Source: Clostridia bacterium (lineage in GTDB: Bacteria > Bacillota > DSM-521 > Neomoorellales > Neomoorellaceae). From it: a stretch of 9,070 nt of DNA. Shown here piece after piece: positions 1 to 6,510 of the stretch. The position numbers were made by a program, and so were the translations under genes. Below the pieces are notes generated by a model. The model had not been told where the DNA came from, did no database searches, and saw only the letters and a list, made by a program, of their open reading frames with translations. The stretch covers positions 1-9,070 of the forward strand of contig JASUSX010000070.1 in NCBI GenBank assembly GCA_030445875.1. Direction: 5' to 3'. How positions within the stretch are numbered: the first letter of the stretch is position 1; the number at the start of each line of letters is the position of its first letter.

Positions 1-401
1 CTGGGATTCCGGGCCTGATGGTGGAAACTAAAGGAGACAACCTGGCCCTGCACTACCGGCTGGCCGAGCCGGGAGCCGCCGCGGCCGCCCTGGGGGAGTT
101 TCGCCACCAGGTCGGGCCATACTTAAAATATGACCTGGAACTCCTTGCCGGTAATAAGGTACTGGAGCTACGCCCCCGGGGAGCCAATAAAGGGGTGGCG
201 GTAAATTATTTCACCCGCCGCTGGCCCCGGGCTTTACCCCTTTACCTGGGGGATGATCGTACCGACGAGGATGCCTTCGCCGCCCTGCCGGCTAACGGCC
301 TGGCCATTGGGGTGGGTCCCCGTTTCTCCGGCCGGGCACCCTATGTCCTGGCTTCGCCGGTGGAAGTCAGCCATTTTCTTTTCTATTTAACCTGGCATTA
401 A
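1..401 (+). CDS. otsB: Trehalose-6-phosphate phosphatase, C-terminal part (5' end outside window)
   Basis: The gene is cut by the left edge; the open frame runs in from position 3 and about 132 codons are visible. The enzyme dephosphorylates trehalose-6-phosphate to trehalose in the cytoplasm and belongs to the HAD hydrolase superfamily. Three family signatures are seen: a VETKGDNLALHYR segment (near 21-59), the ANKGVAVNYF segment whose Lys is the conserved HAD motif III lysine, and YLGDDRTDEDAF (near 244-279), the Mg-binding acidic motif IV typical of OtsB. The ATG at 18 is internal, because homologous sequence (GIPGL) continues upstream of it. The nucleophile Asp motif (DxDGT) lies outside the window. 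galU follows after 93 nt on the same strand, and I see no convincing terminator between them. The family call is secure; the exact biological role depends on an OtsA partner that is not visible. Confidence 0.88.
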   Translation, partial: GIPGLMVETKGDNLALHYRLAEPGAAAAALGEFRHQVGPYLKYDLELLAGNKVLELRPRGANKGVAVNYFTRRWPRALPLYLGDDRTDEDAFAALPANGLAIGVGPRFSGRAPYVLASPVEVSHFLFYLTWH

Positions 402-481
402 CCTCATTTTAACCTCCTGGCAAAAACTAAGGGGTAATATTTAGGGAGAGGCAACATAAAAATAAACGTGAACATACGAAC

Positions 482-487
482 GAGGTG
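482..487 (+). promoter_or_regulatory. Ribosome binding site that fixes the galU TTG start
   Basis: GAGGTG lies 7 nt before a TTG codon at 495. No ATG or GTG sits at a suitable distance, and the conserved GalU N-terminus begins directly after the TTG. The same GAGGTG core precedes spoVAC and spoVAD in this window. In the rest of the 402-494 gap I see no clear promoter or terminator, only a direct repeat of TTAACCTC (around 398-416). Confidence 0.75.
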
Positions 488-494
488 ATTATTT

Positions 495-1409
495 TTGGCC
501 ACTATCCAGAAAGCCATTATTCCTGCTGCCGGTTGGGGCACCCGCTTCCTGCCGGCCACCAAAGCCCAGCCCAAGGAAATGCTGCCCATCGTCGACAAGC
601 CGGCAATTCAGTTCATCGTCGAGGAAGCCGTCAATGCCGGGGTAGAAGATATCCTGATTATCACCGGTAAAAACAAACGGGCCATCGAGGACCATTTCGA
701 CCGCTCCCTGGAGTTAGAGGACCTCCTGCGGGAGAAGGATAAAGGGGAACTCCTGGCCCTGGTGGAAAGAATCGCCGACCTGGCTGATATCCATTACATC
801 CGCCAGAAGGAACAGCTGGGCTTGGGCCACGCCGTCTATTGCGCCCGTAAATTTATCGGCCAGGAGCCCTTTGCCGTCCTCCTGGGAGACGATATTATCG
901 TTAATAACCCTTCCTGCTTGGAGCAAATGCTGGCTGTATATGAAGAAGTAAAAGCCCCCATTGTCGCCGTCCAGGAGGTCCCCCGGGAAGAGGTCAACCG
1001 CTACGGGGTCATCGCTCCCCTGGAGGTTGACGGCCCCTTGATCCAGGTAAAAGACCTGGTGGAGAAACCACAGCCTGCTGAGGCCCCCTCTAACCTGGCC
1101 GTTATTGGCCGCTATCTCCTGATACCGGAGATCTTCCCCCTGCTGGAGAAGGTACAACCCGGCGCCGGCGGGGAGATCCAGCTCACCGACGCCCTGCGCC
1201 TGCTGGCCCACCAGGGCCGGGTCTACGCCTACCGTTTCCAGGGTAAGCGTTACGACATCGGGGATAAACTGGGCTTCCTCCAGGCTACCGTGGAGTTCGC
1301 CCTGGCCAGGCCGGACCTGGCCGGCCCCTTCCGGGAGTACCTGGCCGGGATCATCTCTTCCGCCCTGGGCAACCTCCAGGTTGCCGCGACTAAGGATGAA
1401 CGAGAATAG
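495..1409 (+). CDS. galU: UTP--glucose-1-phosphate uridylyltransferase
   Basis: The gene encodes 304 residues, the usual length for bacterial GalU (about 290-300). It converts UTP and glucose-1-phosphate to UDP-glucose and pyrophosphate in the cytoplasm, feeding cell-wall, exopolysaccharide and trehalose synthesis. The nucleotidyltransferase signature AAGWGTRFLPATKAQPKEML occupies residues 11-30, and the family blocks GLGHAVYCA (109-117), LLGDDII (129-135), NRYGVI (168-173), DLVEKP (187-192) and YDIGDKLGFL (253-262) follow in order. The start is a TTG behind a good ribosome binding site. The neighbour upstream is otsB, which acts in a pathway that uses UDP-glucose; the gene downstream is convergent and they share a bidirectional terminator. 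Other sugar nucleotidyltransferases (RfbA, GlgC) differ in these motifs, so the assignment is strong. Confidence 0.95.
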   Translation: MATIQKAIIPAAGWGTRFLPATKAQPKEMLPIVDKPAIQFIVEEAVNAGVEDILIITGKNKRAIEDHFDRSLELEDLLREKDKGELLALVERIADLADIHYIRQKEQLGLGHAVYCARKFIGQEPFAVLLGDDIIVNNPSCLEQMLAVYEEVKAPIVAVQEVPREEVNRYGVIAPLEVDGPLIQVKDLVEKPQPAEAPSNLAVIGRYLLIPEIFPLLEKVQPGAGGEIQLTDALRLLAHQGRVYAYRFQGKRYDIGDKLGFLQATVEFALARPDLAGPFREYLAGIISSALGNLQVAATKDERE

Positions 1410-1425
1410 GCCCGGCTACGGACTG

Positions 1426-1469
1426 AAAAAGAGTCCGCCCTTCGGGATGGAAGGAGCGGACTCTTTTTT
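1426..1469. terminator. Bidirectional intrinsic terminator between galU and the activase gene
   Basis: An inverted repeat pairs 1426-1438 (AAAAAGAGTCCGC) with 1456-1468 (GCGGACTCTTTTT), 13 bp without mismatch. An inner stem continues it (CCTTC 1439-1443 with GAAGG 1450-1454), leaving one bulged base and a 6-nt loop. A run of six T follows on the + strand (1464-1469), and the five A at 1426-1430 give a U-run for minus-strand transcripts. It lies 16 nt after the galU stop. The stop codon of the minus-strand activase gene (1468-1470) falls on the base of the stem. One structure can therefore end both convergent transcripts. Confidence 0.93.
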
Positions 1470-2427
1470 AGACTGCCACGGCGTTACTCCACTTGCCGCA
1501 GCGATCGCCCCAGCGGGCCAGGATCTCTTTTCCTTCTTTTAATTCCACTACTTCACAATGATTAGTACACCCCCGGCATTCAAAGCCGCCGGTCCGGAAT
1601 TCCCTTTCGGTAAGCTCGAAGCCCCGGAAGGAGCTCACCTTCGGGCCCGCTTCCCGGGCCAGGAGGGCGGCGCCGAAGGCCCCCATGACGCCGAAGTGCT
1701 CAGGAACGATGACCTCCGTTCCCAGGGCGCGGCTGAAGGCCTGGCGCATGCCGGCATTGGCCGCCACCCCGCCCTGAAAGACTACCGGCGGCAGGATCTC
1801 CTTACCCTTGCCGACGTTATTCAGGTAGTTGCGTACCAGGGCCTCACACAGGCCGGCGACGATGTCATTCAGGGGGTGGCCCTGCTGTTGTTTGTGGATC
1901 ATGTCGGACTCGGCAAAGACGGCGCAGCGCCCGGCTATCCGCACCGGGTTCTGCGCCCCCAGGGCCAGGCGGCCGAAATCCTCGATGGGAATCCCCAGAC
2001 GGGCCGCCTGCTGGTCCAGGAAGGACCCGGTGCCAGCAGCGCAGACGGTATTCATGGCGAAGTCGGTAACTACACCCTGGCGGAGGATGATAATCTTGGA
2101 ATCCTGGCCGCCGATCTCCAGGACCGTCTGGACGCCTGGGACGGCGTAACTGGCGGCCACGGCGTGAGCGGTGATTTCGTTTTTGACTACATCAGCCCCT
2201 GTCATGACGGCCGCCAGGCCGCGGCCGCTGCCGGTGGTACCGACCCCGGCGACCTCCAGGTCCCGGCCCAGGGTTGCGACCACACGGCGCAGGCCCTCCT
2301 GGATGGCCAGGATGGGTTGGCCGTGGGTCCGCAAGTAGACGGAGGTAAGTAACTGGCACTGCTGGTTCAGGACCACGACATTGGTGCTGACGGAGCCGAC
2401 GTCGATGCCCAAGTAAATCGCTGACAT
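1468..2427 (-). CDS. Acyl-CoA dehydratase activase (HgdC/BcrA-BadF ASKHA family) with a Cys-rich tail
   Basis: The 319-residue protein is an ATPase of the HgdC/YjiL type. Family members use ATP to push a low-potential electron from a [4Fe-4S] cluster into a partner dehydratase or double-cubane protein. Seen motifs: phosphate-1 GIDVGSVSTN (7-16), phosphate-2 EIGGQDSK (104-111), NTVCAAGTGSFLD with Cys129, AGRCAVFAESDMIH with Cys168, and QGGVAANAGM (218-227) of the adenosine site. Cys129 and Cys168 sit where HgdC places the two ligands that bridge its homodimer through one cluster. HgdC itself is about 260 residues. The extra tail here carries C284-x2-C287-x3-C291 and C310, as in the long fused activase/DUF2229 proteins. 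The ATG start has AAGGAGG upstream. It is the last gene of the operon, 19 nt after the preceding gene. The substrate or partner is not named by sequence; the two upstream paralogues are the likely partners. Confidence 0.9.
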   Translation of the reverse strand: MSAIYLGIDVGSVSTNVVVLNQQCQLLTSVYLRTHGQPILAIQEGLRRVVATLGRDLEVAGVGTTGSGRGLAAVMTGADVVKNEITAHAVAASYAVPGVQTVLEIGGQDSKIIILRQGVVTDFAMNTVCAAGTGSFLDQQAARLGIPIEDFGRLALGAQNPVRIAGRCAVFAESDMIHKQQQGHPLNDIVAGLCEALVRNYLNNVGKGKEILPPVVFQGGVAANAGMRQAFSRALGTEVIVPEHFGVMGAFGAALLAREAGPKVSSFRGFELTEREFRTGGFECRGCTNHCEVVELKEGKEILARWGDRCGKWSNAVAV

Positions 2428-2446
2428 GATTTAGCAAATCCTCCTT
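2428..2446 (-). promoter_or_regulatory. Ribosome binding site and mini-hairpin before the activase start
   Basis: Read on the minus strand, AAGGAGG (2440-2446) is followed by 12 nt and then ATG. That spacing is longer than usual. The spacer contains GATTT-GCT-AAATC, a 5-bp inverted repeat around a 3-nt loop (2428-2440) that would shorten the effective distance, or mask the last G of the site. The Shine-Dalgarno site is clear; any effect of the hairpin is inference. Confidence 0.6.
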
Positions 2447-3529
2447 CTAACCTACTATCTTGTTCTTATGCCGGCGCAGCATGTCGACAAAAGCCTCCAG
2501 GCGGGTCTGCAGGCCGGCTTCCCCGGTTTGTTCGTCCAGGTAGATGGTCATCACCGGGATGCCTTTAGCCTGTTGGACAGCGGGCATAACCGAGTGGGCG
2601 ACAATCTCCGGCATACAGGTCAGGGGAGCCAGCTGGATGACCCCGTCGCACCCCTGCCGGGCAAAGGTGACCGTATCCCCCACCGACTCCCAGCCGTGGC
2701 CACCGACAAAGTGGTTTAAGAAGGGTGGCGCTGTTTTCTCCGGGTGATGGCCGGGCAGGGGCAGGAGGCCCCGGAACAGGTTGTCGTTGATCCAGCGGCT
2801 TAAAAACAAGCCGCGCACCACCTCCGCCCCAAGGGCACCCAGGCGCCTTTCGATATTCAGGTTGACCAGGGGCTCCAGGACGGTATAGATTTCGCCGACA
2901 ATGCCGATTTTGAGTAAGGATACCTCGGGTTGCCGGGGAATAGCAGCCAGCTCTGCTCTGCTTTCTTTGACCAGCCGGTTAATCTCCCGCCGGTTGCCGG
3001 CGGCAGCCAGCCCCTGCAGGGCCCTGCGGAAAACGGCATCGGCCTGGCCCGGCCTTTCTTCACGGGGTCGCAGGCGTTGCACTTCCTGCTCCAGGGCGTC
3101 CACGGCGCAGGCCTTTTGCCAGGCCAGGATAACCCCGCCTACTCCCTCCTGCCAGGGACGGCGGTTTAAGTATTTAACCTTATCCCAGACTTCAGAAAAG
3201 TGGACGTCGGGCGGTTCAAAAACCACCATTTCATACTCACAGTCTATATCCCGGAGGATCTCCCGCTGCACCTGGGCATAGTAGCCGATACGGCAGGGTC
3301 CCACCCCGCCGGCCATGACGATGGTGTCGGCGCCCAGCTCTTTGGCTTCCAGGAAATTACCCAGGTTGACCTTTAAGGGCAGGCAGGCCGACTCCGGCGC
3401 ATGGCGCACACCCAGTTCCAGGGTGCGGCGGGTACAGGGGGGTGGCACAACTACCTCCAGGCCGATGCCCTCCAGGGCCGTTTGTAGCACCAGCCACAGA
3501 TGGCCCATGTGGGGGAAGGTTACCTTCAC
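2447..3529 (-). CDS. 2-hydroxyacyl-CoA dehydratase-like / CoA protein activase-like protein
   Basis: The 360-residue protein belongs to the 2-hydroxyglutaryl-CoA dehydratase (HgdB/DUF2229-related) superfamily. Genes like it are often annotated as CoA protein activase. The start is MKVTFPHMGHLWLVL, with PPPCT (29-33), SACLPLKVNLGNFLEAKELG (47-66), GGVGPCRIGYY (74-84), QGCDGVIQLAPLTCMPEI (292-309) and the ending DEQTGEAGLQTRLEAFVDML (332-351). Cys49, Cys79 and Cys305 lie in the conserved blocks and are candidate Fe-S ligands. The gene begins with GTG, and its first four bases overlap the upstream stop as GTGA (3526-3529), a classic translational-coupling arrangement. The C-terminal block matches that of the upstream 341-residue protein closely, so the two are paralogues and may form a heterodimer served by the downstream activase. 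No reaction can be assigned: substrate-binding residues are not recognisable by eye. Confidence 0.78.
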   Translation of the reverse strand: MKVTFPHMGHLWLVLQTALEGIGLEVVVPPPCTRRTLELGVRHAPESACLPLKVNLGNFLEAKELGADTIVMAGGVGPCRIGYYAQVQREILRDIDCEYEMVVFEPPDVHFSEVWDKVKYLNRRPWQEGVGGVILAWQKACAVDALEQEVQRLRPREERPGQADAVFRRALQGLAAAGNRREINRLVKESRAELAAIPRQPEVSLLKIGIVGEIYTVLEPLVNLNIERRLGALGAEVVRGLFLSRWINDNLFRGLLPLPGHHPEKTAPPFLNHFVGGHGWESVGDTVTFARQGCDGVIQLAPLTCMPEIVAHSVMPAVQQAKGIPVMTIYLDEQTGEAGLQTRLEAFVDMLRRHKNKIVG

Positions 3530-4551
3530 GCTGTTCGCCTCCGCTTCAGCATATCCATAAAGGCCTCCAGCCTAGTGTTCAGGCCGGCCTCACCGGTATG
3601 CTCGTCTAAGGTTAGTAGTAAAAAGGGTTTGCTCCGGCGGTGGGCATAACGTTCGGCCAGGTCGCCGACCAGGGAATCGGGGCCGCAGCCAAAGGCCGTA
3701 AGGTGAATGAGGCCATCGATGCTGGCCTGCTCCATCAGGTAGAGGGCTGTGCCCATAATCTTGCGTCCCAGGGTCCAGTACAGGCGTTTAGGTAACTGGT
3801 GGCAGGCCCTTTCCCCTGCTTCGGGGGCCAGGTTCTCGGGGAGGACCACCCGCCCGCCCAGACGGGCGATTTTATTGGGAATATCCAGGCCCAGGTAACG
3901 GTCATACAGGAGGTAACTGTGGCCGATAACACCCACTGTAAGGGGCACGGCTCCTCTGGCCGCCTGCCCTTCTCCAGGGCTGGGGCTCCTGCCAGCAGGA
4001 CAGCCACCGGGTGGGCCATTACCCAGCCAGGCCCCCGCTTCCCTCTGCCGGGCCAGCCATTCCCGGTACCTGGCCCCGGCTGTTTCCCCGGCCGCCGCTG
4101 CCTCCCCTACCCTGACGTCCAGGGCCCGGGCTATAGCCCGGATGGCCGCCTGCAGGCCCTCATCCGGCCTGCGAGCCAGGTCAACGGTAGGGGCAAGCAC
4201 CGGCGGGCAATCCTTAATCGCCGCCCGGAGCATGTCGGGCAAGCCCATGAGTTTGGGACAGATAAAAGCTTTATGCTCAACGCTCACCAGGCGAGGCACA
4301 AAGAGGACGTCCACCCGCGGCGCCAACCAGGCGGCGTGGCCGTAGTAGACCTTTACTGGCAGGCAGGCTTCGGCTACGGCCAGGCCGACCCCCCGGTCCA
4401 TAATTTCCCTGCCAGTAGGCGGGGAGACTACCGTTTCCACCCCCAGGGCTTGAAAAAAGGCTTCCCACCAGGGGCCGTAGTAATAATAAAGGAGGGCGCG
4501 CGGTACCCCCAGTCGCCACTGCTTATTTTTCACGCTTTTCATCCCCATCAT
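3526..4551 (-). CDS. DUF2229-type acyl-CoA dehydratase activase-related protein
   Basis: This protein of up to 341 residues starts its conserved part at RLGVPRALLYYYYGPWWEAF (13-32), a hallmark of DUF2229. AEACLPVKVYYGH (60-72), AFICPKLMGLPDML (95-108), LTAFGCGPDSLVGDLAERY (284-302) and DEHTGEAGLNTRLEAFMDML (316-335) follow. Cys63, Cys98 and Cys289 are likely Fe-S ligands. In many Firmicutes DUF2229 is the C-terminal part of a very long activase; here it is a free-standing gene. The interior has a Gly/Pro-rich stretch (about 176-202) that looks like a flexible insertion. The first codons overlap the spoVAF end by 29 nt in another frame. The start is uncertain: ATG at 4551, 4548 or 4542, or GTG at 4533, none with a strong ribosome binding site, so translation probably depends on reading of spoVAF. 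Function is unknown; a role as partner of the adjacent paralogue and the activase is inferred. Confidence 0.8.
   Translation of the reverse strand: MMGMKSVKNKQWRLGVPRALLYYYYGPWWEAFFQALGVETVVSPPTGREIMDRGVGLAVAEACLPVKVYYGHAAWLAPRVDVLFVPRLVSVEHKAFICPKLMGLPDMLRAAIKDCPPVLAPTVDLARRPDEGLQAAIRAIARALDVRVGEAAAAGETAGARYREWLARQREAGAWLGNGPPGGCPAGRSPSPGEGQAARGAVPLTVGVIGHSYLLYDRYLGLDIPNKIARLGGRVVLPENLAPEAGERACHQLPKRLYWTLGRKIMGTALYLMEQASIDGLIHLTAFGCGPDSLVGDLAERYAHRRSKPFLLLTLDEHTGEAGLNTRLEAFMDMLKRRRTA
3538..3542 (-). promoter_or_regulatory. Ribosome binding site inside the upstream gene, for the GTG start at 3529
   Basis: GGAGG lies in the last codons of the upstream gene, 8 nt before the GTG start that overlaps the TGA stop. 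It supports the GTG over the in-frame ATG seven codons downstream. Confidence 0.7.
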
Positions 4552-6121
4552 CCATAAATTCGGGCCAGATGCGCTTCTCTTTTTCCTGTTGCCTTTTCTC
4601 CTGTTGCCCTGCAGCTTCCCGGGGTAAGGGTTTGCGGGCTGGCTCCGGGTAGGGCTGCCGGTCTAAATCCAGGGGGTGCAGCACCCGCGGCCGCAGTTTT
4701 TGCAGGGGTACCGGCGGCCGGACGAAGATATCCTTCAGGGCGCTGCCGTTAAAGGGAATGAGGGGCCACAGATACGGCAGGCCAAAGGACTTGGTAGTCA
4801 TGAGCAGCAAAAAGGTGCCCATGGTTACCGCCACAAACCCGGGCAGGCGGAATAAGCCCACCCCGATTAACAGGGCAATCCGCATCAACGTATTGGCCAT
4901 CCCCAGTTCATAGCTAGGGGTAGAAAAGATACCCACGGCCGCGATGGCCATGTAAAGAATCACTTCCGGGTTGAAAAACCCTACGGCCACGGCGATTTCA
5001 CCAATCAGGACGGCAGCGATCAGGCCCAGGGCTGTGGCCAGGGCCGTAGGCGTATGGATAGCTGCCATACGCATGAGGTTAATGCCCATCTCGGCAAAGA
5101 TAAACTGCCAGGCCAGAGGAATGGCACCCAGCTTTTTGGGGCCGATCCAGGCGAGGTTGGGCGGTAGCAGTTCCGGCTGCAGGGAAAACAGCAGCCACAG
5201 GGGCGGTAGGAACACGGAAGCAATAACCCCCAGGAAACGCACGGTGCGTAAAAAGGTCCCAATCAGGGGCAACTGGCGGAATTCCTCCGCATGCTGCAGG
5301 TGATGAAACAGGGTAGTGGGCAAAATCATCACGCTGGGGGAAGTATCTACCATAACCAGGATGTGGCCTTCAAAGATATGGGCTGCTGCCACGTCCGGCC
5401 GTTCCGTGTAACGCACCCGGGGGAAGGGGTTCCAGAAACTGCCCCGGAAGATAAATTCCTCCAGGGATTTCTCGGCCATGGGCAGGCCGTCCATTTTTAT
5501 GGCCTTGATTTTTTCTTTAATCGTATCCACCAGGCGGGGGTTGGCGATATCCTGGATATAGACCACCGCCACATCGGTCTTGGAGCGGCTGCCTACCTGA
5601 AGGATCTCGGTACGCAGCTTGGGGTCGCGTACCCGGCGGCGCAAAAGGTTGGTGTTGAACAGCAGGGTTTCGACAAAATTATCCCGTGAACCTCGCACCA
5701 CCCTTTCCAGGTCGGATTCTTCGGGCATCCGCGCCGGGTATTTGCGGACATCGATAGAGATGACTTTATTAAAACCGTCAACAATAAGGGCGATTTCACC
5801 GCACAGGATCTTATCGACGGCTTTGTGCAGGTCATCCAGGTCTTCTACCTGGATATAGCTGACATATTTTTTATATACCTTTAAGAAGGCGTTGGGGGTC
5901 AGGTCCTCTTCTTCCAGCCGGGAAAAAGAGGTCAGTATATAGGTCATGATCTCGTCTTTAACCAGGCCATTGATATAAAATAAAGTGGCCCGGCGGCCGG
6001 CCAGGGTGATGTCGCGCCGGATCACGTCGAAGCTCTGGTCAACCCCCAGCTCTTGCATTATCCAGTTAACGTTGACATCGACTTTTCTGTCGACTTTAAC
6101 GATATCGCCCAGGATGGTCAT
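4523..6121 (-). CDS. spoVAF: Stage V sporulation protein AF (GerA-family membrane protein)
   Basis: The protein has 532 residues and is related to the A subunits of germinant receptors. SpoVAF acts in the spore inner membrane with the SpoVA proteins and is linked to germination. The N-terminal soluble part (about 1-285) contains SRSKTDVAVVYIQDIANP (178-195), RGSFWNPFPRVRYTERPDV (226-244) and GHILVMVDTSPSVMILPTT (252-270), as in GerA proteins. Hydrophobic membrane segments lie at roughly 296-315, 331-350, 360-381, 387-402 and 412-441. A charged, Pro-, Lys- and Glu-rich tail (about 470-532) makes it longer than Bacillus SpoVAF (about 490). An in-frame opening reaches 6322, but it only reads spoVAE in the wrong frame. 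The ATG at 6121 has a good ribosome binding site and begins the conserved MTILGDIVKVDRKVD. It follows spoVAE by 16 nt. SpoVAF rather than a GerA receptor subunit is supported by the operon. Confidence 0.92.
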   Translation of the reverse strand: MTILGDIVKVDRKVDVNVNWIMQELGVDQSFDVIRRDITLAGRRATLFYINGLVKDEIMTYILTSFSRLEEEDLTPNAFLKVYKKYVSYIQVEDLDDLHKAVDKILCGEIALIVDGFNKVISIDVRKYPARMPEESDLERVVRGSRDNFVETLLFNTNLLRRRVRDPKLRTEILQVGSRSKTDVAVVYIQDIANPRLVDTIKEKIKAIKMDGLPMAEKSLEEFIFRGSFWNPFPRVRYTERPDVAAAHIFEGHILVMVDTSPSVMILPTTLFHHLQHAEEFRQLPLIGTFLRTVRFLGVIASVFLPPLWLLFSLQPELLPPNLAWIGPKKLGAIPLAWQFIFAEMGINLMRMAAIHTPTALATALGLIAAVLIGEIAVAVGFFNPEVILYMAIAAVGIFSTPSYELGMANTLMRIALLIGVGLFRLPGFVAVTMGTFLLLMTTKSFGLPYLWPLIPFNGSALKDIFVRPPVPLQKLRPRVLHPLDLDRQPYPEPARKPLPREAAGQQEKRQQEKEKRIWPEFMDDGDEKREK

Positions 6122-6131
6122 TGTTTTTGTT

Positions 6132-6139
6132 CCCCCTTC
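6132..6139 (-). promoter_or_regulatory. spoVAF ribosome binding site overlapping the spoVAE stop
   Basis: GAAGGGGG sits 10 nt before the ATG at 6121 and shares its first bases with the TGA stop of spoVAE (6138-6140). This selects the 532-residue start over the longer open frame and points to coupled translation. Confidence 0.75.
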
Positions 6140-6494
6140 ATCCCCGGGGATTGAATAAGACGGCCATACAAAAGCCAAAGATGACTGCCGCGGCAATACC
6201 GGCGGCGCCGGCGGTGATGCCGCCGGTGAAGGCCCCCAGGAGCCCTTTGGCCCGGACGGCTTCCAGGGTACCCTGGGCGAGAAGGTGGCCGAATCCACTG
6301 ATGGGGATGGTGGCGCCGGCACCGCCTATTTTCACCAGGGGGCCGTACAGGCCCAGGGCGCTTAAGACTGCTCCCCCGGTAACAAAGCCCACCAGGATAT
6401 GGGCCGGCGTTACCTTGTAGGGTGTGAGGTCCATAATGAGCTGCCCTACCAGGCAAATCAGGCCGCCGATGATAAAGGCCATGATGATACTCAC
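6138..6494 (-). CDS. spoVAE: Stage V sporulation protein AE (SpoVAEb type)
   Basis: This small integral membrane protein of 118 residues, the normal length for SpoVAEb, is part of the SpoVA machinery. That machinery moves dipicolinic acid into the forespore and releases it at germination. Hydrophobic segments are at about 3-21, 31-51, 60-72 (with a glycine-rich GGAGATIPISGFGHLL block, 57-72) and 85-114. The block GAGATIPISGFG is shared with GAGSIIPITGFA of the SpoVAC in this operon, showing the known homology of the two. The start is GTG at 6494, with TAGGAGG upstream. The gene lies 13 nt after spoVAD and 16 nt before spoVAF. The soluble SpoVAEa protein found in the Bacillus operon is not encoded here. 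Confidence 0.93.
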   Translation of the reverse strand: MSIIMAFIIGGLICLVGQLIMDLTPYKVTPAHILVGFVTGGAVLSALGLYGPLVKIGGAGATIPISGFGHLLAQGTLEAVRAKGLLGAFTGGITAGAAGIAAAVIFGFCMAVLFNPRG

Positions 6495-6502
6495 CGTCTT
6501 AT

Positions 6503-6510
6503 ACCTCCTA
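6503..6510 (-). promoter_or_regulatory. spoVAE ribosome binding site fused to the spoVAD stop
   Basis: TAGGAGGT: the TAG (6508-6510) is the stop codon of spoVAD, and AGGAGG lies 9 nt before the GTG start of spoVAE. A terminating ribosome would sit on the next initiation site. Confidence 0.75.

Noticed and set aside
402..481. Possible vegetative promoter for galU (TAATAT near 435-441)
   Set aside because: No -35 element at an acceptable distance; otsB readthrough explains expression equally well.
1558..2352. Long plus-strand open frame of 264 codons opposite the activase gene
   Set aside because: It is antisense to a clear family member, has no recognisable motif, and follows from the GC-rich third positions of the real gene.
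3799..4557. Plus-strand open frame of 252 codons opposite the DUF2229-like gene
   Set aside because: The composition is that of a shadow frame (Pro, Gly and Arg rich, no domains), and the opposite strand encodes a conserved protein.
6141..6150. Perfect 10-bp palindrome TCCCCGGGGA at the end of spoVAE
   Set aside because: It consists of the last codons of SpoVAE (Pro-Arg-Gly), has no loop and no T-run; it is probably a chance GC-rich palindrome.
6122..6322. N-terminal extension of SpoVAF by 67 residues
   Set aside because: The added sequence reads the spoVAE coding region in another frame, is Pro/Ser-rich and unlike the family, and the ATG at 6121 has its own ribosome binding site.
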